The position numbers were made by a program, and so were the translations under genes. Below the pieces are notes generated by a model. It did no database searches. It saw only the letters and a list, made by a program, of their open reading frames with translations, and was not told the DNA's origin. This document shows, one piece after another, positions 8,590-16,155 of a DNA stretch of 64,000 nucleotides; position 1 is the stretch's first letter, and every line of letters begins with the position of its first letter. This DNA comes from Pseudorhizobium tarimense (GTDB lineage Bacteria > Pseudomonadota > Alphaproteobacteria > Rhizobiales > Rhizobiaceae): contig NZ_JALJRA010000005.1 of NCBI RefSeq assembly GCF_022968135.1, positions 218,586-282,585 on the forward strand. Direction: 5' to 3'.

Positions 8590-9699
8590 ATGGGCCAGAT
8601 CAAGCTCACCAACGTCAAGAAGTCCTTTGGCGCCGTCGACGTTCTGCACGACATCAATCTGCACATCGATGATGGAGAACTGGTGGTGTTCGTCGGGCCT
8701 TCCGGATGCGGAAAGTCGACTCTGTTGCGCGTCATCGCCGGTCTTGAGAAGGTGACCGGAGGTAGCCTTGAGATCGATGGCCGTCGCGTCAACGATGTGA
8801 CGGCGGCGGAGAGAGGCCTTGCCATGGTGTTCCAGTCCTACGCGCTCTATCCCCACATGACGGTGCGGCAGAACCTGGCTTTTGGCCTCGAGAATTCGAA
8901 GATGCCGAAGGCGGAAATCGCCGAGCGCGTTGGCGAGGCAGCTCGGATGCTGGAGATCGAGCCTTACATGGACCGGCGGCCCGGCCAGTTGTCCGGCGGC
9001 CAGCGCCAGCGTGTCGCAATTGGCCGTGCTATCGTCCGCCGCCCGGTCGCCTTCCTGCTCGACGAGCCCCTGTCCAACCTCGATGCGGAGTTGCGCGTCT
9101 CCACGCGCGCAGAATTGGCGGCTCTCCACGCCCGTCTTTCCTCAACGATGATCTATGTGACCCACGACCAGGTGGAGGCGATGACGCTTGCCGACCGCAT
9201 TGTCGTAATGCGTGCAGGACGCATAGAGCAGGTCGGGACACCGCTCGAACTCTACAACATGCCCGCCAACCGCTTTGTCGCTGGCTTCATCGGGGCGCCG
9301 CACATGAATTTCCTGCGCGGCGATATCGTTGAGCATACCCCTGGCACAGCCATTCTGTCGCTTGCAGGCGGCTACCGTATTGCGGTGGACCCCGGCACGG
9401 CACCGGTCACGGACGGTCAGAAGGTCACTGTCGGGGTGCGGCCGCAGCATCTCACTGTCAGTCGGGATACGGCAAGCCCGAAAGTCAGGCTCGGGCTGGT
9501 CGAGGCATTAGGCGCCGAGACGGTGGTTCACGGGGAGATCTACGGCGAGCGGCTGATGGCGGTACTGCCAGGCCAGCAGGGATATCGGCCCGGCGATGAG
9601 ATACATCTCGATCTCCAGGCTGCCCCGCTGCATGTTTTCGACGAGCAGGATCTGCGGCTGTTCTCAACAGCGGGTGCGAAGGCGAAGGCGCCCGTCTGA
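8590..9699 (+). CDS. Sugar ABC transporter ATP-binding protein (MalK/UgpC type)
   Basis: A 369-residue ATPase. The nucleotide-binding domain covers residues 1-240, with Walker A GPSGCGKST, signature LSGGQRQRV, Walker B with LLDEPLSNLD, and the switch histidine in YVTHDQVEAMTL. Residues about 240-369 form the TOBE-type regulatory domain usual for oligosaccharide importers. It begins 10 bases after the second permease behind an AAGGA site and ends the operon. A weak inverted repeat (CCGTCT 9692-9697 with AGACGG 9705-9710) overlaps its stop. Confidence 0.94.
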   Translation: MGQIKLTNVKKSFGAVDVLHDINLHIDDGELVVFVGPSGCGKSTLLRVIAGLEKVTGGSLEIDGRRVNDVTAAERGLAMVFQSYALYPHMTVRQNLAFGLENSKMPKAEIAERVGEAARMLEIEPYMDRRPGQLSGGQRQRVAIGRAIVRRPVAFLLDEPLSNLDAELRVSTRAELAALHARLSSTMIYVTHDQVEAMTLADRIVVMRAGRIEQVGTPLELYNMPANRFVAGFIGAPHMNFLRGDIVEHTPGTAILSLAGGYRIAVDPGTAPVTDGQKVTVGVRPQHLTVSRDTASPKVRLGLVEALGAETVVHGEIYGERLMAVLPGQQGYRPGDEIHLDLQAAPLHVFDEQDLRLFSTAGAKAKAPV

Positions 9700-9799
9700 G
9701 GGAGAGACGGACAGGATATGCGCCCTGCTTGTGACGCGGGTGTCGCAGCAGGCTGCTGCGAAAATATTCAGGGTGCTCGGGAGACCAGGTTTCGCGCGC

Positions 9800-10324
9800 T
9801 CAGTTATTGCCTGCGAAACGCCCAAGCGCTCCGCGCGAGAAGCAGAGGGGGTCGCCATCCCGCAGGGCGACCCTCAAGACCCTGCCAAGCAGGATCGTAT
9901 GGTCTCCGGCATCATGTGCCGAGGCGCGCTGGCATTCGAACCGTGTCAGAGTATCCGGCAGTGTCGGAACCCCTTCTTCGTTCAGCGACCACGGCAGCCC
10001 TGCGAAGGCAGAGCCACCTTTTGAGAAGGCTCGGCACAAGTGGTCTTGCTCGGCGCCAAGAACGTGGATGGCGAAATGTTCTGCTTGCGTGAAGAGACCG
10101 TGCTTCGAGGACGTCTTGGAGGGAGACCACAGGACAAGCGGCGGCTCGAGTGAAACCGACGCGAAGCTGTTGACGGTCATCCCGATCGGGCCATGTTCTG
10201 CCATGGCCGTCACCACGGTCACGCCGGTCGTGAAACTTCCCAGCGCGTTTCGATAATCCCGCTGGTTCTGCCGCTCGGGGACGAAGATGAGTTCGCGTGA
10301 GGTGGGTGCGGTGGTGACATCCAT
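9800..10324 (-). CDS. Flavin reductase family protein (FMN-binding split barrel)
   Basis: A protein of 174 residues. The segment DYRNALGSFTTGVTVVTA followed by GMTVNSFASVSLEPPLVLWS is the signature of flavin reductases that supply reduced FMN to two-component monooxygenases. The ATG at 10322-10324 overlaps the stop of the aldo/keto reductase by one base. In the cassette it is the natural partner of the LLM-type oxidoreductase at 11217-12374. It converges with the sugar ABC operon across a 100-base gap in which I see no clear terminator. Confidence 0.92.
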   Translation of the reverse strand: MDVTTAPTSRELIFVPERQNQRDYRNALGSFTTGVTVVTAMAEHGPIGMTVNSFASVSLEPPLVLWSPSKTSSKHGLFTQAEHFAIHVLGAEQDHLCRAFSKGGSAFAGLPWSLNEEGVPTLPDTLTRFECQRASAHDAGDHTILLGRVLRVALRDGDPLCFSRGALGRFAGNN

Positions 10325-11217
10325 CAGGGAACCTCTCTTGCCATGGCCAAGGTGTAAAGCTCGAACCATGTTTGGCGGTCAAGCGTCACCTTGGTGGCTT
10401 CAGCAAGCTGCGAGATCCGCTGCAGGTTGTTGGTCCCAAGCACCGGCAGAATATTGGCCGGGTGGCGGAGAAGCCAAGCGACCGCGACAGCGCTTGGCTC
10501 CACCTCTTGCTGAGAGGCTATCCGTTCGAGTGCCGCGAGCAAGCCGGCTGGGCCTCCAGTGAAGAGTGCCCCGCCGCCGAGGGGCGACCATGCCATCGGC
10601 GCGATCATCCGCTCTTGCAGGTAGGCGAGGTCACCATTGGTGAAGGCCTCCGTTGCCATCAGGCTCATCTCGACCTGGTTCGTGACCAACGTCGTTTCCA
10701 TCGATGACTGAAGCAGCGAGAAGTCCCACGGGCGGAAGTTGGAAACGCCGACTGCGCGCACCTTACCGGACTCAACGAGAGCATCCAGCGCCGCACCTGT
10801 TTCGTCAGGGTCGATCAGCGGATCGGGACGGTGGATCAGCAAGAGATCAAGGTAATCCGTGGCCATGTCGCGGAGAGATGCTTCGACAGAGGTGGTAAGG
10901 TGTTCCGCGCTAGTGTCGTAGTGCTTCAACCGGGCCGAGGAATGACGACCGGCGGGGGCAACGATCCCGCACTTCGTGATGATCTCTAGTTTCTCCCGCA
11001 GATGGGGGGCGGCTTTCAAAGCGGCACCGAAGACGGCCTCGGCGGTGTAGCCGCCGTAGATGTCCGCCTGATCGATGGTCGTGATTCCTTGAGAAAGGCA
11101 GGCTTCCACCTTGGCCTGGACATGGGCAGGGGAGGTGTCCGGATCATCGGCGACCCGCCACATTCCGTAGACGATGCGGCTGAGGGTGAGCTCCGGTGAA
11201 AGGGAGATGCGATCCAT
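10324..11217 (-). CDS. Aldo/keto reductase
   Basis: An NADPH-dependent TIM-barrel reductase of 297 residues. The catalytic set is recognisable: Asp and Tyr in TIDQADIYGGY, Lys in IITKCG, His in LLIHRPDP, and the cofactor region VGVSNFRP. It resembles the YdhF-like subgroup (oxidoreductases of unknown substrate). It sits between the LLM-type oxidoreductase and the flavin reductase with one-base overlaps on both sides. It probably reduces the aldehyde or ketone made by the monooxygenase, but no substrate can be named. Confidence 0.9.
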   Translation of the reverse strand: MDRISLSPELTLSRIVYGMWRVADDPDTSPAHVQAKVEACLSQGITTIDQADIYGGYTAEAVFGAALKAAPHLREKLEIITKCGIVAPAGRHSSARLKHYDTSAEHLTTSVEASLRDMATDYLDLLLIHRPDPLIDPDETGAALDALVESGKVRAVGVSNFRPWDFSLLQSSMETTLVTNQVEMSLMATEAFTNGDLAYLQERMIAPMAWSPLGGGALFTGGPAGLLAALERIASQQEVEPSAVAVAWLLRHPANILPVLGTNNLQRISQLAEATKVTLDRQTWFELYTLAMAREVP

Positions 11218-12374
11218 TAGCGACGTACTCCATTGCCCAGCGGTGTCGCCGGGGTTTCGCTAGGGACGCGACCGTAGGCATGCGGCAGCGAACAGGTTTT
11301 CAGGTGCGGCAGTAGCTTGCTGCCGAAGTGATCCGCCTCGTCGAGATGCGGATAGCCGGAGAAGATGAAGGCGCGGATGCCCATCTTTTGGTAGGCGTCG
11401 ATCTCTGAGAGCACTTGGTCGGTGGAGCCGACGAGAGCGGCACCGCAGCCTGAACGGGCGCGCCCGATGCCAGTCCACAGATGGGGTTCCACATAGCCGA
11501 ACTGATCTGCGAGTTCGCGGGCACGCGCCTGATGCTCCACCCCGAGCGAGATGCTGTCATGGGCACGGGAGCGGATCAGCTTGCCGTATTCGTCGTCCAG
11601 CTTCGAAACGAGATGCTCGGCGTAGTCTCGCGCTTCCTGTTCCGTGTCGCGGACGATGACATGCACGCGCAGGCCGTAATCGAGCACGCGTCCGTGCGCC
11701 TGGGCTCGTTCATGGACGGCACGCATACGCTCGGCCAGTTGTTCCTTCGGTTCGGGCCACATGAGATAGACGTCGCATTGCGCGCCGCAAAGTTCTAGGG
11801 CGTCGGGAGAGTAGCCGCCGAAATAGAGAAGGGGACCGCCGTTTTGCTGGTAGGGCTTGGCCGGATCTGTAGGCACTCCTTTGAAGTGATAAACCTCGCC
11901 GTCGTGGTCGATGGTGTCTCGCGTCCAGGCTTGGCGGAGGATCTGCACCACCTCGTGACTGCGCTTGTAGCGATACGCGCTGTCGGCGACTTCGCCCGGG
12001 AAATCCGAACTGATGACGTTGAGTGTCAGGCGTCCTTTCAGCATGTGGTCAAGCGTCGCCACCGTTCGGGCCAGCATGATGGGTTGCATTTCGCCACAGC
12101 GGATTGCCGCAAGCATGTTGATCTGGCTTGTGATCGGCGCACATCCTGCGACAAAGCTCAGTGTGTCCTGGCCGACCTGATAGGAGGAGGGGCAGAGGAT
12201 GTTCCTGAAGCCGAGCCTCTCTGCGCTCTGGACTATATCCGAACAGTGCTCCCAGCTGGAGCGAAGCCCTCCATCCGGCACACCAAGATATCGGTAGTCA
12301 TCGGAGCAGAGCGCGGCGAACCAGGAGACTTCGGCGGCATCCAAGTCAGCGGAACGTACCGGAACGGCAGTCAT
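11217..12374 (-). CDS. LLM-class flavin-dependent oxidoreductase (SsuD-like monooxygenase)
   Basis: A bacterial-luciferase-type TIM barrel of 385 residues. Features include SYQVGQDTLSFVAGCAPIT near residue 65, the segment LNVISSDFPGE, LYFGGYSPDALELCG and VGSTDQVLSEIDAYQKMGI. The order and spacing match alkanesulfonate monooxygenase-like enzymes, which use FMNH2 and oxygen to cleave C-S or C-N bonds. The reduced flavin would come from the reductase in the same operon. It is the first gene of the cassette and is divergent from a GntR regulator. There is no ssuA/B/C transporter nearby, so sulfonate use is not supported by context. Confidence 0.9.
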   Translation of the reverse strand: MTAVPVRSADLDAAEVSWFAALCSDDYRYLGVPDGGLRSSWEHCSDIVQSAERLGFRNILCPSSYQVGQDTLSFVAGCAPITSQINMLAAIRCGEMQPIMLARTVATLDHMLKGRLTLNVISSDFPGEVADSAYRYKRSHEVVQILRQAWTRDTIDHDGEVYHFKGVPTDPAKPYQQNGGPLLYFGGYSPDALELCGAQCDVYLMWPEPKEQLAERMRAVHERAQAHGRVLDYGLRVHVIVRDTEQEARDYAEHLVSKLDDEYGKLIRSRAHDSISLGVEHQARARELADQFGYVEPHLWTGIGRARSGCGAALVGSTDQVLSEIDAYQKMGIRAFIFSGYPHLDEADHFGSKLLPHLKTCSLPHAYGRVPSETPATPLGNGVRR

Positions 12375-12419
12375 GGAAATCTCTCCCGAACTCGATTTTC
12401 CACTTGCGTAACATCCGCC

Positions 12420-12451
12420 TTGATGTAAATCAATAGTGTATCAATTTGATA
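12420..12451. promoter_or_regulatory. Two palindromic operator candidates between the flavin cassette and the GntR gene
   Basis: TTGAT-GTAA-ATCAA at 12420-12433 and TATCAA-T-TTGATA at 12439-12451 are perfect inverted repeats that share the half-site TTGAT. They occupy the 111-base divergent gap and are the likely binding sites of the GntR/UTRA protein encoded at 12486, allowing control of both directions. The assignment is by symmetry and position only. Confidence 0.5.
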
Positions 12452-12485
12452 TGCCCTGTTCCGCAATCTCCGCCACCGAAAGCCG

Positions 12486-13190
12486 ATGAACCAACCCGCT
12501 GGCAGCCTTCCCATCTATCTGCAGATCACGGAGCTGTTGATCCGCGACATTGCGGCGGGGCGTCTGATCGACGGCGAGAAGCTGCCGCCGGAACGGGAGA
12601 TGGCGGAGCGGCTGGGGATTGCCATCGGCACCCTGAGGAAGTCGCTTGCCGAGTTGCAGGTGCGCGGCATGCTGGAGCGGGTCCAGGGCTCGGGCAATTA
12701 TATCCGTGCCGTCAGCGATCCCAAGAGCGTCTATGCCATGTTCCGACTGGAGCTGCTGCACGGGGGTGGGCTTCCTACGGCTGAAGTGCTTTCGGTCGAA
12801 CGGCTTGCAAAGCCTGAGGACCTTCCGGACTTCGGGACGAGCCGAGATGGCCACCGCATTCGCCGTGTCCGGCGCCTGTCCGGCCAGGTCGCGGCTATTG
12901 AAGAGATCTGGCTCGACGGGGCCTATGCGGAGCGAATTCAGCCTCAGGATCTCTCGGAATCGCTCTACCTCTACTACCGGACGCAGATAGGACTCTGGAT
13001 TGTCCGCGCGGAGGACCGGATTGGCCTGGACGTGGTGCCGGACTGGGCGCCTTCCCTGTTTCAGCCGGCGGTTGGCACCCCGGTCGTCCATATCCTCAGA
13101 ACAAGCGATGCTCAGGACGGGAAGCGCGCCGAAGTGTCCCGCACCTGGCTTGATCACGCGGTTGCCCGATACGTCTCGCGGCTCAAATAG
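12486..13190 (+). CDS. GntR-family regulator with UTRA effector domain
   Basis: A protein of 234 residues. The winged helix covers residues about 8-75, with PIYLQITELLIRDIAAGRL, LPPEREMAERLGIAIGTLRK and the wing GSGNYI. Residues about 90-230 form a UTRA (HutC-type) ligand-binding domain, with RIRRVRRLSG and a W-L-D motif in it. Its position upstream of and divergent from the flavin cassette, with a Gfo/Idh/MocA gene 10 bases downstream on the same strand, suggests it controls both. The ligand is unknown. Confidence 0.92.
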   Translation: MNQPAGSLPIYLQITELLIRDIAAGRLIDGEKLPPEREMAERLGIAIGTLRKSLAELQVRGMLERVQGSGNYIRAVSDPKSVYAMFRLELLHGGGLPTAEVLSVERLAKPEDLPDFGTSRDGHRIRRVRRLSGQVAAIEEIWLDGAYAERIQPQDLSESLYLYYRTQIGLWIVRAEDRIGLDVVPDWAPSLFQPAVGTPVVHILRTSDAQDGKRAEVSRTWLDHAVARYVSRLK

Positions 13191-13200
13191 GAATGCACAG

Positions 13201-14337
13201 ATGATGTTGAACTACGGTGTGATCGGATGCGGAATGATGGGGCAGGAGCACCTCCGCAATATCGCGCTTCTCTCGAACGCGCAGGTCGGGGCGATTTTCG
13301 AGCCTGACCCTGTTATGCGGCAGCGAGCGGCCGAGCTCGCGCCAGAGGCTGAATTTGTCAATTCAATCGATGACCTGCTTTCCTTCGAGGCGATCAACTG
13401 CCTGCTGATCGCCAGCCCTAACCATTTGCATCTGAAGCAGTTGGAGCAGGTCGCGGCTGTCAGGCCTCTCCCCGTGCTTGTGGAGAAGCCGCTTTTCACA
13501 GTCCTGGACGAAATGCGCCGCATCGAGGCGCTACGCCAATCTTATCCCGCACCGATCTGGGTGGCGATGGAATACCGCTACATGCCGCCGGTGGCGCGCC
13601 TGATCAACGAGGTGGATGAGGCGACCGGTGGTGTCAGGATGCTGACCATCCGAGAGCACCGCTTCCCATTTCTGCAGAAGGTCGGCCACTGGAATCGCTT
13701 CAACCATCAGACCGGCGGCACCCTCGTGGAGAAGTGCTGTCACTTCTTCGACCTAATGCGCCATATCCTGAAATCGGATCCGGTTCGAGTGATGGCGTCA
13801 GGCGGGCAGGCAGTCAATCATCTCGACGAGGTTTATGAGGGTCGAAGGCCTGACATTTGGGACAATGCCTATGTTCTTGTCGATTTTGCTTCTGGGGCGA
13901 GGGCCATGCTCGAGCTCTGCATGTTTGCGGAGGGTGCGCGCTACCAGGAAGAAATTTCGGCGATCGGAGCGAAGGGCAAGATTGAATGCAAGGTTCCGGG
14001 ACCCGGCCGTTTCTGGCCTGAACATCTTGGCGAGCCCCCGGTTGCGCAAGTCATCGTATCACCGCGCGATCCTAAGGGGCCAAGAAGGATCGATATCCCT
14101 GTCGATCCTCAGCTTCTTGAGGCGGGGGACCACAACGGCTCTACCTTCTACCAACACCAGCGATTCATGAAGGCGGTGTTGGGCCAGGGGCAGACAGAAG
14201 TGACCGTCAGCGACGGCAGCTGGGCAGTCCTGATGGGATTGGCCGCACAGCATTCAGCGATAACCGGCCAGGCGGTCGACATCTCGCCTGCCGGTTTTGC
14301 TGCCTTCGAGAATACGTCATGCGTAGCAGTCGGGTAG
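13201..14337 (+). CDS. Gfo/Idh/MocA-family NAD(P)-dependent oxidoreductase
   Basis: A protein of 378 residues. The N-terminal Rossmann fold begins GVIGCGMMGQEHLRNIALL, and the conserved EKP motif is in VLVEKPLF. The C-terminal domain has the catalytic-type His in GTLVEKCCHFFDLMRH. Members oxidise or reduce sugars, inositols and related polyols. It follows the GntR gene closely and probably belongs to the same regulon. ATG 13201 was taken as the start, with ATG 13204 as an alternative. It converges with rppH across nine bases. Confidence 0.9.
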   Translation: MMLNYGVIGCGMMGQEHLRNIALLSNAQVGAIFEPDPVMRQRAAELAPEAEFVNSIDDLLSFEAINCLLIASPNHLHLKQLEQVAAVRPLPVLVEKPLFTVLDEMRRIEALRQSYPAPIWVAMEYRYMPPVARLINEVDEATGGVRMLTIREHRFPFLQKVGHWNRFNHQTGGTLVEKCCHFFDLMRHILKSDPVRVMASGGQAVNHLDEVYEGRRPDIWDNAYVLVDFASGARAMLELCMFAEGARYQEEISAIGAKGKIECKVPGPGRFWPEHLGEPPVAQVIVSPRDPKGPRRIDIPVDPQLLEAGDHNGSTFYQHQRFMKAVLGQGQTEVTVSDGSWAVLMGLAAQHSAITGQAVDISPAGFAAFENTSCVAVG

Positions 14338-14346
14338 CCGGAACCC

Positions 14347-14892
14347 CTACGGAAGGGACGTTAAAGGCTGCTCGCCAGCGAAATGTGCGAATTCCGAGAT
14401 CACCTGGTCGTAGACGGCGCGCTTGAAGCGTACGATCAGGCCTGGAAGCTCGGTCATGGGCTTCCAATCCCATGCGTCGAATTCGGCGTAGTGACCTCCC
14501 GGCGGCGGATTGATCTCTATTTCCTTTTCATCACCGTCGAAGCGGAAGGCAAACCATTTTTGGGTCTGGCCTCTATATTTGCCCTTCAGGCCGATGCCGA
14601 TCAGATGTGACGGAAGATCGTAGTTGATCCAACCCTTGGACTGGCCGAGCAGCGTGACCGAGCGGATGCCGGTTTCTTCGTAGAGCTCGCGGTAGGCGGC
14701 GGCGAGCGGATCTTCTCCCTTGTCGATCCCGCCTTGCGGCATCTGCCAGAGTTGGGGAGAGCCGTCGGATTCGCTGTTTCCTTCAGGGATCCGGCGGCCG
14801 GCCCAGACCAGGCCCTGATGATTGAGAACCATAACGCCGACACATGGGCGATAGGGAAGGTCTTCCGGCTTCAGGGCTGTCTTCTTGCTCAT
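14347..14892 (-). CDS. rppH: RNA pyrophosphohydrolase (Nudix)
   Basis: A protein of 181 residues. The Nudix box is complete from residue 54: [20 protein letters not shown] followed by TGI. The start [20 protein letters not shown] and the segment WQMPQGG are typical of RppH, which removes pyrophosphate from the 5' end of mRNAs and starts their decay. It is 11 bases downstream of the polysaccharide-deacetylase-like gene and is likely co-transcribed. Rhizobial homologues are often annotated as invasion-associated IalA-type proteins. Confidence 0.93.
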   Translation of the reverse strand: MSKKTALKPEDLPYRPCVGVMVLNHQGLVWAGRRIPEGNSESDGSPQLWQMPQGGIDKGEDPLAAAYRELYEETGIRSVTLLGQSKGWINYDLPSHLIGIGLKGKYRGQTQKWFAFRFDGDEKEIEINPPPGGHYAEFDAWDWKPMTELPGLIVRFKRAVYDQVISEFAHFAGEQPLTSLP

Positions 14893-14903
14893 CCGTCACT
14901 CGG

Positions 14904-16088
14904 TCAGTTCTTTTGGGGATCGTCAACCACGGCAGAAACGCCGACGATCTCGATGCCGCGGCTGCTTGCTTCTTCCACCCATTGTTCGATTGCGTCAACG
15001 GACTCGTCGAAGGCGGATGCAAAGCCGACTGCGCTGCCCTTGCGCAAGGCCAGGCGCTCCAGGTCGTCGAGCTTCTGCACAATCGCATTCTTGTCCAGTT
15101 GAACGTCGAGTGTCATGTCGGCGAAGCCGTGCGGCAGGTCTATCGCTTTCGATATCGTGCCGCTCACCGACTGGGCGGAGCTACCATCGTCGAGGAAGAG
15201 CAGGCCGCGCGACGAGATGTCTCGCAGCAAGGGCTCAAGCGCGTCAGGATCCGACAGCAGCCGCGCACCTTGATAATTGATAATGCCTGTAAAGCCGGTG
15301 ATCTTTCCCATAGCCTCGTGCAGTCTTGCGATATTCTCTTCTGGGGGAAGGCGGGTCAGAAGCGTGGTTGCGCCAGAGTCGGAAGCTGAGAAGCCGAAGG
15401 GCTCCATCGGCACCTGGATGAGGATCTCGTGGCCTTGACGGCGGGATGTCTGCATCCAGCGCTGGAGGCTGTTGCCGCTCGACGCGAACGCAAGAGTGAT
15501 CTCCGGGGGCAGCTTCTCGATTGCCCGCTGCGTGCCGGTCTGACTAAGCCCCAGGCCACCGACGACGATTGCGATCCTAGTGCCGCGGGTGCCGGACCAG
15601 GGACGGGCGTACTGATCCATGGGCCGCAGTCCATCCTGTCCCCGAACGGGAAGAGGGCCATAGGGTGAATCTTCAAGAAGGTCTTCGTTCGGGGTGCCTG
15701 CGAGCCGAGGATCCTGACCAATGCGAGGCGTCTCCACAAGCACAGGGCCTGAGCCATCGCGCTGCCGGGGAGAGTATTTAGTGACGACACTGCCGTCGTC
15801 GGTCAAAACGCGCTCGACGTTGGCGCCCGACCCGGGATCAGTGCGAGCGACACTTGCCGGTGCGATATCCTTGTCGGCGAGCAATTTTTCCTTCGTGGCA
15901 GCTTCTGCCGGGAGGGCGGCGACCTCGTTCTGTTGTAGCGCACTCTCACCTCGCATTGCGTAAAGCGAGAGGCCTACGACAACAGCCGCCGCGGCAAACC
16001 CGAAGAGAGAAATGAGAGAGGGGCGCACACGCCGACGCCTTCCGGTCGGTTTGTCCTGTCCGAGCGGTTTATGAAGGTCGCTGCTCAA
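14904..16088 (-). CDS. Divergent polysaccharide deacetylase family protein (YibQ-like)
   Basis: A protein of about 394 residues. One membrane helix near residues 25-45 is followed by a proline- and acid-rich linker and, from residue about 170, a domain starting IAIVVGGLGLSQTGTQRAIE that belongs to the divergent polysaccharide deacetylase group (NodB-like fold, usually with altered metal residues). It is probably periplasmic and may act on the cell wall; the substrate is unknown. No ATG is in frame near the start. TTG 16088 is chosen because the next upstream TTG (16130) lies inside the ctpA terminator hairpin. This gene following ctpA is a common rhizobial order. Confidence 0.85.
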   Translation of the reverse strand: MSSDLHKPLGQDKPTGRRRRVRPSLISLFGFAAAAVVVGLSLYAMRGESALQQNEVAALPAEAATKEKLLADKDIAPASVARTDPGSGANVERVLTDDGSVVTKYSPRQRDGSGPVLVETPRIGQDPRLAGTPNEDLLEDSPYGPLPVRGQDGLRPMDQYARPWSGTRGTRIAIVVGGLGLSQTGTQRAIEKLPPEITLAFASSGNSLQRWMQTSRRQGHEILIQVPMEPFGFSASDSGATTLLTRLPPEENIARLHEAMGKITGFTGIINYQGARLLSDPDALEPLLRDISSRGLLFLDDGSSAQSVSGTISKAIDLPHGFADMTLDVQLDKNAIVQKLDDLERLALRKGSAVGFASAFDESVDAIEQWVEEASSRGIEIVGVSAVVDDPQKN

Positions 16089-16111
16089 GAAGTTCGCCCG
16101 CGGTCGGATGC

Positions 16112-16148
16112 AAAAGAGGAGAGGGAGCAACCCGGTGCTCCCTCTCCT
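16112..16148 (-). terminator. Rho-independent terminator of ctpA
   Basis: Left arm AGGAGAGGGAGCA at 16117-16129 pairs perfectly over 13 bases with TGCTCCCTCTCCT at 16136-16148 around a six-base loop. Read on the minus strand it is followed by CTTTTG. It starts eight bases after the ctpA stop. Confidence 0.85.
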
Positions 16149-16155
16149 ATACTCG

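Noticed and set aside
9850..9875. Inverted repeat GGGTCGCC and GGCGACCC
   Set aside because: It lies within the coding end of the flavin reductase and has no T-run, so it is more likely a result of codon use than a terminator.
11982..12428. Plus-strand frames across the LLM oxidoreductase gene
   Set aside because: They are antisense reflections of a clear family gene, with no domain of their own.
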